A stretch of DNA of 33,311 bases from Gammaproteobacteria bacterium. GTDB taxonomy: Bacteria > Pseudomonadota > Gammaproteobacteria > Ga0077536. Both the position numbers and the translations under genes were made by a program. The notes under the pieces were generated by a model that saw only the letters and a list, made by a program, of their open reading frames with translations, searched no databases and was not told the DNA's origin. Where the stretch lies: NCBI GenBank assembly GCA_016874535.1, contig VGUA01000022.1, positions 1-33,311 of the forward strand, written 5' to 3'. Position 1 is the first letter of the stretch. Each line of letters begins with the position of its first letter. Positions 14,632 to 23,132 of this stretch are shown piece by piece.

Positions 14632-16515
14632 ATGAATGAATCCTCGGAAATCTCGCTGCAGATTCTCTCGGCGCTGCTCGATCGTTCAGGCCAGTTCACT
14701 CTGGGAGGCAACTTCGGCGAGGTGGCGCGCATTCTCGAGGGCACCGAGGATCTGGTGTTCATCAAGGACGACACCGGCCGGTATCTCATGGTGAATGCGG
14801 CTTACGCGCGGTACTTCCGTCGCCCACCGGAGGCTTTGGTCGGCGCTCGCGACGCGGACTTCATCTCGAACCAGCAACATGTCCGTAACGCAGCGGAAAC
14901 CGACCGACTGGTGCTCGAAACCGGCCTGAGCATCACTTACGAATCCGAAAACATAAACGGACCCACCGACCCGTCACTGTTTCAAACCATCAAATGCCCG
15001 GTGCGTGATGTCTCGGGCCAGGTTATCGGTGTGCTTGGGATTGGGCGGGACATCTCTGCGAAACGCCTGATAGAAGAGGCCCTGCGCCAGAGTGAGGCGC
15101 GGCTGGCCGCCGCCCAGAGGATTGCGCATCTCGGCAGCTGGGAATGGAACCTCAAGACGAATGAGGTGGTGTGGTCCGAGGAGAGTTACCGCATCTACGG
15201 AGTGGACCCGGCCACCTTCATCCCCAATTACATTTACATCGAACAGCACATCCACCCCGCCGATATTGCCCGGGTGCGGGCTGTGCTCCGAAAGGCTGCG
15301 CGCCAAGGCACCAATTTCCGGGAAGAGATGCGGATCATCCGTCCTACCGGCGATGAGCGTCATGTACAGATCGAGGGCGCGGTCACCCACTACGACACGG
15401 ATGGCTCCCCCCTCATCATGACGGGGACCAACTTCGATATCACCGAGCGCAAACGCACGGAACTGGCTCTGCGCCGCAGCGAAGCCAACTTCAACTATGC
15501 ACAGCGGGTGGCTCAGGTCGGCAGCTGGGAGTGGGAGCCCGATACCGGGGTCATCCAGATTTCGGACGAAGCGAAGCGGATTATCGGTATGGAAAGGGAT
15601 GCCCCCACCCATATGTCGCTTGACGATCTCCTTTCTCTGGTTCACCCGGACGACCGGGACTCGTGGGGCAGCGCAGTCAAGGCCACTATCGAGAAGAACC
15701 GACCGTATGACGTCACTTTCCGCATCGTGCGTGCGGATGGCTCGGTCAGCCTCATCCACTCCCTGGGCGAGATGCAGCTTGATGCGGGCGAGCATCGGGT
15801 GATGACCGGTGTGTGTCGTGACATCACGGAAAGCGAGCGCATCCGTGTCGAACTTGCCGCCTCACGCGATGAGATGAAGGATCTCATGCGGCACCTCCAG
15901 CAAGTCCAGGAGACGGAACGGCGCCGTATCGCGCGCGAAATCCATGATGAGTTTGGCGCGGTGTTCACCGCCGCCAATATCAGTCTCTATCGCCTCGGCA
16001 ATCAGCTGGGCGAGGCCTCACCGGCGGTGAGGGAACTACTGGCCAGCACCAAGGAGATGATCAGCAACGCGGGGCGTGCGCTGGACGACATCGTCAACGG
16101 CCTGCATCCGCAGATGCTCAGCCATCTGGGTTTGGCCGCCACCATGGCCTGGTACATTCGGGAGTTCGAGCAGCGCACCGGTATCAAATGCTCTCACCGC
16201 CTGCCGGCCGAGAGCGAGCATATCCCGGAGCAGCTGGCAATCACCCTGTTCCGCTGTCTGCAGGAAAGCCTGACCAATGTGGCCAAGCATGCCGCCGCCA
16301 CCCGGGTCCGGGTGGAACTCTCGCTGGGCGAGCGGGAATCCACCCTGCATGTGGTGGACGATGGCAAGGGTGTCGACCCCACGCTGCTGGGTGCCGCGAA
16401 TGCCTATGGCATTCGCGGCATGAGCGCCCGCGTCTCCCAGCTCGGCGGAAACCTGCGCCTGCTGGCCGAAAATCCCCACGGAACCCGCATCACGTTCACC
16501 CTGCCCCGCGGTTGA
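14632..16515 (+). CDS. triple-PAS cytoplasmic sensor histidine kinase (NarX/HisKA_3 type)
   Basis: 627 residues with no membrane segment, so a soluble sensor. Three PAS domains: about 30-145 ('TEDLVFIKDDTGRYLMVNAAY'), 150-273 ('LGSWEWNLKTNEVVWSEE') and 285-400 ('VGSWEWEPDTGVIQISDE'); the latter two look like PAS_3 domains with PAC ends. The dimerisation box 'RRRIAREIHDEFGA' carries the phospho-acceptor His438, and the ATPase part shows the N box ('QESLTNVAKHA'), G1 ('VDDGKGVDP') and G2 ('GIRGMSARV'). The family phosphorylates NarL/LuxR-type regulators, and one lies 34 bases downstream. The ligand is unknown. The start ATG lacks a clear ribosome site; a TGGTAG/CTACCA hairpin lies just before it. 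Confidence 0.92.
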   Translation: MNESSEISLQILSALLDRSGQFTLGGNFGEVARILEGTEDLVFIKDDTGRYLMVNAAYARYFRRPPEALVGARDADFISNQQHVRNAAETDRLVLETGLSITYESENINGPTDPSLFQTIKCPVRDVSGQVIGVLGIGRDISAKRLIEEALRQSEARLAAAQRIAHLGSWEWNLKTNEVVWSEESYRIYGVDPATFIPNYIYIEQHIHPADIARVRAVLRKAARQGTNFREEMRIIRPTGDERHVQIEGAVTHYDTDGSPLIMTGTNFDITERKRTELALRRSEANFNYAQRVAQVGSWEWEPDTGVIQISDEAKRIIGMERDAPTHMSLDDLLSLVHPDDRDSWGSAVKATIEKNRPYDVTFRIVRADGSVSLIHSLGEMQLDAGEHRVMTGVCRDITESERIRVELAASRDEMKDLMRHLQQVQETERRRIAREIHDEFGAVFTAANISLYRLGNQLGEASPAVRELLASTKEMISNAGRALDDIVNGLHPQMLSHLGLAATMAWYIREFEQRTGIKCSHRLPAESEHIPEQLAITLFRCLQESLTNVAKHAAATRVRVELSLGERESTLHVVDDGKGVDPTLLGAANAYGIRGMSARVSQLGGNLRLLAENPHGTRITFTLPRG

Positions 16516-16549
16516 GCCGCGGGCCATCCAGTTCTCGAGGAAGGTACCC

Positions 16550-17194
16550 ATGATCAAAGTCATCGTCATCGATGATCATCCCTTGGTACAGGCCGGCTTG
16601 AAGCATGTCTTCGCCGACACCCAGGACATCGTCATTGCGGATTCCGTCAAGAACGGGGAAGAAGCACTTGAAGCCCTTGCCCGGGAACCTTTCGATGTCG
16701 CCATCCTCGACATCTCCATGCCCGGCAAGCACGGCATCGAGGTCCTGCGGGACGTGGTCGCCGCCCATCCCCGCCTGCCGGTGCTACTTTATACGCGCTT
16801 CCCGGAGGAAAACTACGCGGTGCGCACCCTGCGCGCCGGCGCCGCAGGCTACCTGCACAAGGGCGCTGATCCGGATGAAGTGATCGCAGCCGTGCGCGCC
16901 CTCGCCGGTGGTGGCACTTACATCACGCAGAGCGTGGGTACCCTGCTCAAGGTCGCAGTGAACCGCAAGCGCGAGGAGGCGAGCCTGGAAGATCTCTCCG
17001 ACCGGGAATACCAGATTTTCCAGATGATAGTCATCGGCAAGGGTTCCACCCAGATTGCCAATGAGCTCAACCTCAGCGTGAAGACCGTGAGCACGCATCG
17101 CACGCGCCTGCTGCAGAAGCTCGCGCTCTCCACCACCGCCGACCTCGTGCGCTTTGCCCTGCGTCAGGGCATGGATGAAAATTTCGTAGGTTAG
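16550..17194 (+). CDS. NarL/LuxR-family response regulator
   Basis: 214 residues. Receiver domain 1-120 with acidic Asp8/Asp9, phospho-acceptor Asp54 ('AILDISMPG'), Thr82 ('LLYTRF') and Lys104 ('YLHKGADP'). A LuxR-type helix-turn-helix fills about 143-205 ('LSDREYQIFQMIVIGKGSTQIA', 'LSVKTVSTHRTRLLQKL'). GAGGAAGG lies seven bases before the ATG. It is the cognate partner of the kinase upstream. Targets are not visible; the amidohydrolase/monooxygenase genes next to it are candidates by proximity only. Its last 122 bases are antisense to the 3' end of the K+ channel gene. Confidence 0.93.
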   Translation: MIKVIVIDDHPLVQAGLKHVFADTQDIVIADSVKNGEEALEALAREPFDVAILDISMPGKHGIEVLRDVVAAHPRLPVLLYTRFPEENYAVRTLRAGAAGYLHKGADPDEVIAAVRALAGGGTYITQSVGTLLKVAVNRKREEASLEDLSDREYQIFQMIVIGKGSTQIANELNLSVKTVSTHRTRLLQKLALSTTADLVRFALRQGMDENFVG

Positions 17195-18896
17195 TCCCTC
17201 GCGCGCGCGCCTCGAGCCCGCCCCGCAACCAGCGCGTCATCCAGGAAACAGGGAGATCTTCACCGGTCATCGCGAAATGCAGTGCGCGCGCCTCGAGGAG
17301 GCTCGCCTGCATGCGCCGCGCCGCCCCCGGAATCCCTGCAAACAGCAACTGCTCGCCGGGTCTGAGCGCATGGTCGGCTTCCGGCAGCAGGGTGATCTCC
17401 CCCGCATGTTCGGCAAGCAGGGCCACACAGGGCAAGGATTCATCCTGCGTCATCGGGTCGCGCAACAGATGGCCGAGCCCGCAGCGTCGACCTCCTGCCA
17501 GAGCCCCATGCACTGCCGGAGCCTCCTGCTCCGTGATCGACACCACGAATGACTCCGGCGTGGCCTCGATATCAAGGGCCATCAGCCGCCCTATCAAGGC
17601 TTCGGCCCAGAGGGCGGATTGGTCACGGGCCAACAGAAGAAAGCGCCGTAACAGGGGATTGATGAGCTCGACCACGATCTGGCCAACCACGATACGACTG
17701 GTCTCCATCACCAGATGCGGCCGGGCCGCGGCCACCAGCGGATTGTTGAGATCCAGATTCTGTCGCAGCACGGTGAACACGGCAGGGTTCCGCTCACGCG
17801 CATTGAGCAGGATGCCAAGGTTGGCGATGTCCGAATCCGTGCCCGCGATGATGCCCGAGGCGGTGTCGATATCCGCGGCGACCAGCGAGGTCGTGTCCGT
17901 GCCCGAGCCCATGACTGTCGCCGGTCGCGCAATGGGCTCGCCGTTCTCGATCACCGCCAGGGTCACGCCTTCGCTGCGCAGATGACGCTCCATCGCGCGG
18001 CCGAAACGCCCGTATCCGCAGAGTATCCACTGCCCCTTGGGCGGAGTGACCATGGGCGGGAAGGGCTCACCCGGCAGGCTGCCCAGGATACGCAGCAGGC
18101 GATAAGTGCAGGGTTGATGGATCGCGAGGGCGAGCGAGGCGCCGAAAGTGTTGAAGGGGTCGATGACGCACATGCCATGGCGGGACGGCAGCTTCACCGC
18201 TGCCACTTCCTGCTGGGCCTGACACAGGATTCGGAGTCCCGGATTCAACAGCAGGGCTGCAAGCGCCACATCCACATTGACTTCGTCATCCCCGGTCACG
18301 GCCACGACGCCGAGACAGAGTGGATGATGCAGTCCGGCTTCCGCGAGCTGGGCAGGATCACGCGCGTCGGCCGCCAATGCCGGCACATTGCCGAGATTGG
18401 TCTCCATGCCGACAGTCGTGATGGCGTCTTGATCCTTGTCGAGCACCACGGCACCAATGCGGTAACTGGCGAGCAGATGCGCCACCATCATGCCGGTCTC
18501 GCCGTAACCACAGATGAGGTAGAACGGGTCGGCACGCCGCCTGACCTGGCGCCTGAAGCGTTGCAGTGCGATCGCCCGCTGGAAGCCCGCATCCTGCAGC
18601 AAAGCAAGGATGTTGCCGAAGGCGTAAAGCCACGCCAGCACCGTGAGGTAGATGGAGAACGAGACCCACAGCCGCTGGCCCGGGGTGAAGGGGTAAGGTA
18701 CTTCACCAAAACCGATCGTGGAGGCGGTGTAGCTGATGAAATAGAACGCGTGCAGAAAATCGAATTGCCAGGGATTCCCCTGATCATCCACCCCCGGGAT
18801 GGTCACGAGGCCCGCGATGGCGATGGCATAGGCCGAGATCAGCAACAGCAGCGGCGTGCGCATGCGCCGCAGGACAATGAAGAACACCGGATTCAC
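17073..18896 (-). CDS. K+ channel with tandem RCK (TrkA-N) domains
   Basis: 607 residues. A two-helix pore module: membrane segment about 13-33, pore loop with selectivity filter 'TIGFGE' (60-65), and second membrane segment about 77-100. Two TrkA-N/Rossmann domains follow, with dinucleotide motifs 'GYGETG' (130-135) and 'GYGRFG' (294-299), and a TrkA-C-like end ('LLPEADHALRPGEQLLFAG'). This is a ligand-gated K+ channel layout with both RCK domains in one chain. The start is GTG at 18896; Met12 is an alternative. About 40 C-terminal residues past 'LEARARGTN' are read antisense to the response regulator and look unlike a folded domain. It is the last gene of the PNPOx-Tai-DUF6394 series. Confidence 0.88.
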   Translation of the reverse strand: MNPVFFIVLRRMRTPLLLLISAYAIAIAGLVTIPGVDDQGNPWQFDFLHAFYFISYTASTIGFGEVPYPFTPGQRLWVSFSIYLTVLAWLYAFGNILALLQDAGFQRAIALQRFRRQVRRRADPFYLICGYGETGMMVAHLLASYRIGAVVLDKDQDAITTVGMETNLGNVPALAADARDPAQLAEAGLHHPLCLGVVAVTGDDEVNVDVALAALLLNPGLRILCQAQQEVAAVKLPSRHGMCVIDPFNTFGASLALAIHQPCTYRLLRILGSLPGEPFPPMVTPPKGQWILCGYGRFGRAMERHLRSEGVTLAVIENGEPIARPATVMGSGTDTTSLVAADIDTASGIIAGTDSDIANLGILLNARERNPAVFTVLRQNLDLNNPLVAAARPHLVMETSRIVVGQIVVELINPLLRRFLLLARDQSALWAEALIGRLMALDIEATPESFVVSITEQEAPAVHGALAGGRRCGLGHLLRDPMTQDESLPCVALLAEHAGEITLLPEADHALRPGEQLLFAGIPGAARRMQASLLEARALHFAMTGEDLPVSWMTRWLRGGLEARARGTNLRNFHPCPDAGQSARGRRWWRARASAAGACDACSRSSR

Positions 18897-18916
18897 GCCG
18901 GAACTGCCCGGGCCGA

Positions 18917-19300
18917 CTAACGGCGGACGCTGGCGGTCTCGATGACGAGCAGCACGGTGGACGCGATGTTGGCGAACAGCGCACCCGCCGCGAGTGACAC
19001 CACCTTGGCGATCGTGGCGGATGCCTCCCCCAGACCGTACACCTGGCTCTGGATTCCCCAGTACACGGCCGCGGCTACCAGCAGCACATCCGCCACCAGG
19101 CTGGTCGCGAGCAGCACGGAGCCGAGATGCGATCGGTCACCCAGCTTGAGCACGGTGGCAATGAGGTTGATCACCAGCGCGGCGAACAGTTCGAAGGCCG
19201 GGTGATGACCGGGATCATCTATCGACCCCCACACGAAACCGACGTTGAGCGCCGCTGCCAGCAGCACGAAGAAAGCGAAGACGACTTTTTCCGAATTCAT
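18917..19300 (-). CDS. DUF6394 family membrane protein
   Basis: 127 residues with four hydrophobic segments (about 4-23, 36-55, 66-88, 98-120). It opens 'MNSEKVVFAFFVLLAA' and contains 'FELFAALVINLIATVLKLGDRSHLG' split over helices 2-3, the pattern I recognise as DUF6394. The start at 19300 was chosen because the hydrophobic protein begins there; the frame runs further upstream into the neighbouring gene without plausible sequence. A seven-A run directly precedes the ATG, with AGG before it. It sits 20 bases upstream of the K+ channel gene on the same strand, suggesting it assists or is co-regulated with the channel. Function unknown. Confidence 0.75.
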   Translation of the reverse strand: MNSEKVVFAFFVLLAAALNVGFVWGSIDDPGHHPAFELFAALVINLIATVLKLGDRSHLGSVLLATSLVADVLLVAAAVYWGIQSQVYGLGEASATIAKVVSLAAGALFANIASTVLLVIETASVRR

Positions 19301-19325
19301 TTTTTTGCCTGCCGCTGCCGGGTAT

Positions 19326-19691
19326 TCAGGGGTTGTGTGAACAGGGATATTGCTTGGCCAGAAGGCTGTCCACGGCGTCTTCCAATGGCGTGAGCGTGGC
19401 GGGCTCGGCTGCCGCAAGCCCGGCAACCACGTGCTCGGCAACCGCCTGGCGGGTGACTCCCTCCGGAATGCACCATCGCTTCACCACCGCCGCGCCACAG
19501 GCGCCACAGGGGCGCACATACCAGTCACAAGCGGCGGCCTGTTCGCCAGCATAGCCCTCTGCAAGGGCCGCCCGGCAGATGCGGATCACGTCAGCCGTGT
19601 CCGGTGCGGCTCTGGCTGCAGGCGCCGCGAGCCCGAGCGTGAGCTGCAGCGCCAGAAGCTGCAGCAGCATCGGGCGCGTGCGACCCCTCAT
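19326..19691 (-). CDS. secreted Rap1a/Tai-like small protein
   Basis: 121 residues with a signal peptide (hydrophobic 8-24, cleavage near 'ARAAP', about 28). The mature part has the Rap1a/Tai signature: early Cys in 'ICRAALAEGYAG', a Cys-rich middle ('ACDWYVRPCGACG'), 'CIPEGVTRQAVAEHVV' (about 72-87) and a closing 'YPC' near the C-terminus. Rap1a/Tai members include periplasmic immunity proteins against type VI amidase effectors, but most are orphan and unassigned. The ATG overlaps the stop of the PNPOx-fold gene as ATGA, so it is translationally coupled. No effector or type VI gene lies in the window. Confidence 0.7.
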   Translation of the reverse strand: MRGRTRPMLLQLLALQLTLGLAAPAARAAPDTADVIRICRAALAEGYAGEQAAACDWYVRPCGACGAAVVKRWCIPEGVTRQAVAEHVVAGLAAAEPATLTPLEDAVDSLLAKQYPCSHNP

Positions 19692-20344
19692 GTCTCGCCT
19701 TGCATGACCTTGCCGATGTATTCCTCGATGGTGATCACGCCACCCGCTTTCTCCGGGCGGCCGAGATCCTTGGGCGGAAGGACATCCTGCACAAAGTCGA
19801 TGCGCTTCCAGGTCGCAAGTGGCGTCTCGCAGGCCGCACGCGGCACATAGGCCGAGGATTTGACGCGCTTCATCTGCGGGATGTAACGCGGACAGTTCAC
19901 CCAGATCTTGCTGACCTTAATGCGCACGATGAGCTCGGCCTCCTGATAGTCCGCCAGGAGAGGGTCATTGGCAGACACGCTGGCCTCACCGTGGAGACGC
20001 AGGCGATTTGGATTCTCGAAGTCGATGAACAGGATACCGACCTTGGGATTGGCCGCGATGTTGCCCATGGAGAAGAACATGCCGTTGCCGTCATAGCTCG
20101 GGAAGGCCACGGTTCCCGGATCCACCACCCGGACAAAACCCGGATCGCCTCCCTTGTAAGAGACGGTAGGGTGACCATTCTGGTCGACCGTGGACAGGAA
20201 GAAGAAATCGCGCGACTCGATGAACCCCCGGTCCATCTCATCCACTTCGGTCTTGATGATCGTCTCCTCCAGGCGGTCTGCCAGCTTGCGCGTGGAAAAC
20301 TGCTCTTGGAGCTTGCGATGCTCCTCCCCGTAAACATTGCTCAT
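19688..20344 (-). CDS. pyridoxamine 5'-phosphate oxidase-fold flavoprotein
   Basis: 218 residues of the PNPOx-like split-barrel family: 'FFFLSTVDQNGHPTVSYKGGDPGFVRV' (about 47-73, in parts) is the typical first hairpin, followed by 'NPKVGILFIDFENPNRLRLHGEA' in the flavin-contacting strands and 'IWVNCPRYIP' (about 147-156). Members bind FMN or F420 and reduce or oxidise diverse compounds; the vitamin B6 role itself is not implied. GAGGAG lies six bases before the ATG, and a perfect TATAAT lies upstream. First gene of the four-gene minus-strand series ending with the K+ channel. Confidence 0.85.
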   Translation of the reverse strand: MSNVYGEEHRKLQEQFSTRKLADRLEETIIKTEVDEMDRGFIESRDFFFLSTVDQNGHPTVSYKGGDPGFVRVVDPGTVAFPSYDGNGMFFSMGNIAANPKVGILFIDFENPNRLRLHGEASVSANDPLLADYQEAELIVRIKVSKIWVNCPRYIPQMKRVKSSAYVPRAACETPLATWKRIDFVQDVLPPKDLGRPEKAGGVITIEEYIGKVMQGET

Positions 20345-20376
20345 GACGTGCTCCTCGCTCTGGTCTGGGTGTCTCG

Positions 20377-20382
20377 ATTATA
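20377..20382 (-). promoter_or_regulatory. perfect -10 box before the PNPOx-fold gene
   Basis: TATAAT on the minus strand, 32 bases before the ATG, would put the transcript start about 25 bases upstream with the GAGGAG site inside the leader. No good -35 is visible at 16-18 bases, so an activator may be needed. Confidence 0.45.
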
Positions 20383-20432
20383 ACCACAGCATTGAACCTT
20401 CCACGTGCCCTTCAGACCCCGGAGCGTCCGCC

Positions 20433-21701
20433 ATGAATCACGAACTGCCCGCCGAACTCACCGCCTACCTGGCCGAGCTCGACGATTTCATCGCCAGTGA
20501 GATCAAGCCGCTGGAAAAGGCGGACGACAACGTCCGGTTTTTTGATCATCGCCGGGAATACGCCCGCACGGACTGGGATCAGGGGGGACTGCCCCATCCG
20601 GCATGGGAGGCCTTGCTGGCCGAAGCCCGCCGCTGCGCGGATCGCGCCGGGCATTACCGCTACCCCTTCCCCAAGGCCTGGGGTGGGCGCGATGGCAACA
20701 ACCTCGGCATGGCGGTGATTCGCGAGCATCTCGCGGCCAAGGGCTTGGGCCTGCACTGCGATCTCCAGAACGAGCACGCGATTGTCGGCAACAACATCAG
20801 TTTCCTGTTGATGCTGGAGTACGGCAGTGAGGCCCAGCAAGCCCTCTGGGCCGAGGCCCTGGCCTCGGGCGAGAAGATTCTCGGCTTTGGCATCACGGAA
20901 CCTGCGCATGGTTCGGATGCCACACACATGGAAACCGTGGCGGTGCGCGAGGGGAACGACTGGCTGATCACCGGCGAGAAAACCTGGAACACGGGCATCC
21001 ACAGTGCGGAGGCGGATCTCATCTTTGCCCGCACCAGCGGCAAGGCCGGTGATGCCACCGGGATCACGGCTTTCCTGGTGCCCACCGATGCGGCCGGATT
21101 CCGGGTGGAGGAAATGCTCTGGACTTTCAACATGCCGACCGATCACGGTCGGGTCAGCCTCGACAAGGTACGCGTACCGCACAGCGCGGTCTTCGGCGGG
21201 GAAGGCCGCGGCTTGCAGGTCGTGCAGCATTTCTTCAACGAGAACCGCATCCGCCAGGCAGCCTCCAGCCTCGGCGCGGCCCAGTACTGCATCAATGAGG
21301 CCGTGGCCCATGCGCGTTCGCGCAAGACCTTCGGCAAGGCGCTGGCCAGTAACCAGGGCATCCAGTTTCCGCTGGTGGAGCTTCATACCCAATGCGAGAT
21401 GCTGCGCGCGCTGATCCACAAGACCGCCTGGATGATGGACGCCTACGGCGCCTTCACGGTCTCGGACAAGGTCTCCATGTGCAATTTCTGGGCTAACCGC
21501 CTGTGCTGCGAGGCGGCTGATCGGGCGATGCAGGTTCACGGTGGGATGGGTTACTCGCGCCACAAGCCTTTCGAGCACATCTACCGTCACCATCGGCGCT
21601 ATCGCATCACCGAGGGCGCGGAGGAGATCCAGATGCGGCGAGTGGCAGGCTATCTGTTCGGCTTCATGCAGCAGCGCGCACCCAAAGGGGTGGGCGACTG
21701 A
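20433..21701 (+). CDS. acyl-CoA dehydrogenase
   Basis: 422 residues with the full acyl-CoA dehydrogenase fold. 'FGITEPAHGSDAT' is the flavin/substrate loop of the middle domain; 'TGEKTWNTGIHSAEADLIFARTS' the beta domain; 'QVHGGMGYSRHKP' and 'ITEGAEEIQMRR' the C-terminal flavin region, the latter with the candidate catalytic base Glu394. The start at 20433 has GGAG nine bases upstream. It would oxidise an acyl-CoA to the enoyl-CoA, passing electrons to ETF. Chain specificity cannot be read from sequence. It converges on the MFS gene with an eight-base gap. Confidence 0.9.
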   Translation: MNHELPAELTAYLAELDDFIASEIKPLEKADDNVRFFDHRREYARTDWDQGGLPHPAWEALLAEARRCADRAGHYRYPFPKAWGGRDGNNLGMAVIREHLAAKGLGLHCDLQNEHAIVGNNISFLLMLEYGSEAQQALWAEALASGEKILGFGITEPAHGSDATHMETVAVREGNDWLITGEKTWNTGIHSAEADLIFARTSGKAGDATGITAFLVPTDAAGFRVEEMLWTFNMPTDHGRVSLDKVRVPHSAVFGGEGRGLQVVQHFFNENRIRQAASSLGAAQYCINEAVAHARSRKTFGKALASNQGIQFPLVELHTQCEMLRALIHKTAWMMDAYGAFTVSDKVSMCNFWANRLCCEAADRAMQVHGGMGYSRHKPFEHIYRHHRRYRITEGAEEIQMRRVAGYLFGFMQQRAPKGVGD

Positions 21702-21709
21702 CGGGACGT

Positions 21710-23011
21710 TCAGCTTGCCTGCGCGGCAAGCGCTTCTTCGGCGGCCTGGGCGTCGAGCTCGGCAGGCAAGACCCGTCCGGCGAGGAAGAAGTGCACCGCC
21801 GCCCACAGGTTGAAGAGGGAACAGAGGAGTAACGCGTAGCGCAGCGAATCCTGGCCCTGGCTTTCTGCCAGCAGATCGCTCGCAATGCCCACGAACTGCG
21901 GGCCAGCGCCAAGCCCAATGATATTGACGATGAACAGCAGCACCGCCGCAGCCACGGCACGCATCCGCAAGCCCGCGAGACCCTGGGTCTGTGCAAACGA
22001 AGTGCCCTGCCAGAAATTGCCGAGCAGGAAAGGCACCACCATGAACCACAGGGCGTGGCGCGGGTCTTCGCTGAGGAACACGCCGAAGGCAAAGGGCACG
22101 TTGATGAGGATGGCGATACACACCAGCCACAAGGCCCAGCGGCGATCACGGCGAGCACAGCGATCCGCGAGATAGCCCCCCAGCGCGATGCCTACGGCGC
22201 CGGCGAGGCCGATGATGAGCCCGAGTGCCGTGCCGACATTGCCCGAACTCATGCCGTGCGAGCGCATCAGGAAAGCCGGCATCCAGATGATCCACGAATA
22301 ACCGACGAAAGCCGTGAGTCCACCGCCGAGCGCGAGGTGCACGAAGGCCCGTTTGCGCAGCAGGTGGCGCAGGGTTTCCTGCAGGCCCGGCTGGGCGGCG
22401 TTCGCGACCCGTTGTTCCAGTTCACCACGCGCGGGCTCCCGCACCGTGAACCGGACCAGCAACGCGAGCAGCAGACCTGGCGCACCGACCACGAAGAAGG
22501 CCCAGCGCCAGCCGAAGTACTGGTTGATCCAGCCACCGGCAAGAAAGCCGAAAAGGATGCCGAACGGTATCCCCATGGCATAGATGCCGAAGGCGGTGGC
22601 CCGCTGCTCGGGTGGGTAGTAGTCGCTCAGCAGGGCATTGGCAGGTGGCGTGCAGCCAGCCTCACCAATACCCACTCCCACCCGCGCGGCCAGCAACTGC
22701 CAGAAATTGGACACGAGGCCGGACAGGGCAGTCATGCCGCTCCAGAGAGCCAGACAGACGGCGATGATGTTGCGGCGGTTACCGCGGTCGGCAAGACGCG
22801 CGATGGGAATGCCCAGGGTGGCGTAGAACATGGCAAAGGCAAAGCCGGACAGTAAGCCCAGTGCGCTGTCCGAAAGCCCGAGTTCCTCCTTGATGTCCTG
22901 CATCAGGATGGAAAGGATTTGCCGGTCGATGAAATTGAAGGTGTAGACGACGACCAGGATGCCGAGGACATAGCGGCGGGCCCCGGGCGTGACGATGCTT
23001 GGCGAGCTCAT
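21710..23011 (-). CDS. MFS transporter (spinster-like)
   Basis: 433 residues, about twelve membrane helices. 'NFIDRQILSILMQDIKEELGLSDSALG' near residues 26-52 (in parts) and 'RLADRGNRRNIIAVCLALWSG' (loop 2-3) are typical of spinster-like MFS proteins common among sterol and aromatic degraders. 'GVGIGEAGCTPPANALLSDYY' matches the helix 4-5 region of this subgroup. The ATG at 23011 was preferred over a TTG three codons upstream, but neither has a good ribosome site. It diverges from the CoA-transferase gene; together they could serve uptake and activation of an acid, which is an inference. Confidence 0.87.
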   Translation of the reverse strand: MSSPSIVTPGARRYVLGILVVVYTFNFIDRQILSILMQDIKEELGLSDSALGLLSGFAFAMFYATLGIPIARLADRGNRRNIIAVCLALWSGMTALSGLVSNFWQLLAARVGVGIGEAGCTPPANALLSDYYPPEQRATAFGIYAMGIPFGILFGFLAGGWINQYFGWRWAFFVVGAPGLLLALLVRFTVREPARGELEQRVANAAQPGLQETLRHLLRKRAFVHLALGGGLTAFVGYSWIIWMPAFLMRSHGMSSGNVGTALGLIIGLAGAVGIALGGYLADRCARRDRRWALWLVCIAILINVPFAFGVFLSEDPRHALWFMVVPFLLGNFWQGTSFAQTQGLAGLRMRAVAAAVLLFIVNIIGLGAGPQFVGIASDLLAESQGQDSLRYALLLCSLFNLWAAVHFFLAGRVLPAELDAQAAEEALAAQAS

Positions 23012-23132
23012 GAGCGTCAATGCTGAGCCCAGGGCACGCCGTGTGCAAGTGCGTGTATTGAGGCCTCTTGACCTCGCAGGATCCGCCCGCCAGTGTTCAG
23101 GCTCCCGGCCACGTCAGACAAGGACACGCACG

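Noticed and set aside
20412-22130. 572-residue open frame antisense to the acyl-CoA dehydrogenase and MFS gene
   Set aside because: Arg/Gly/Ala/His-rich composition with no family features; it mirrors two clear genes and reflects lack of stops in high-GC DNA.
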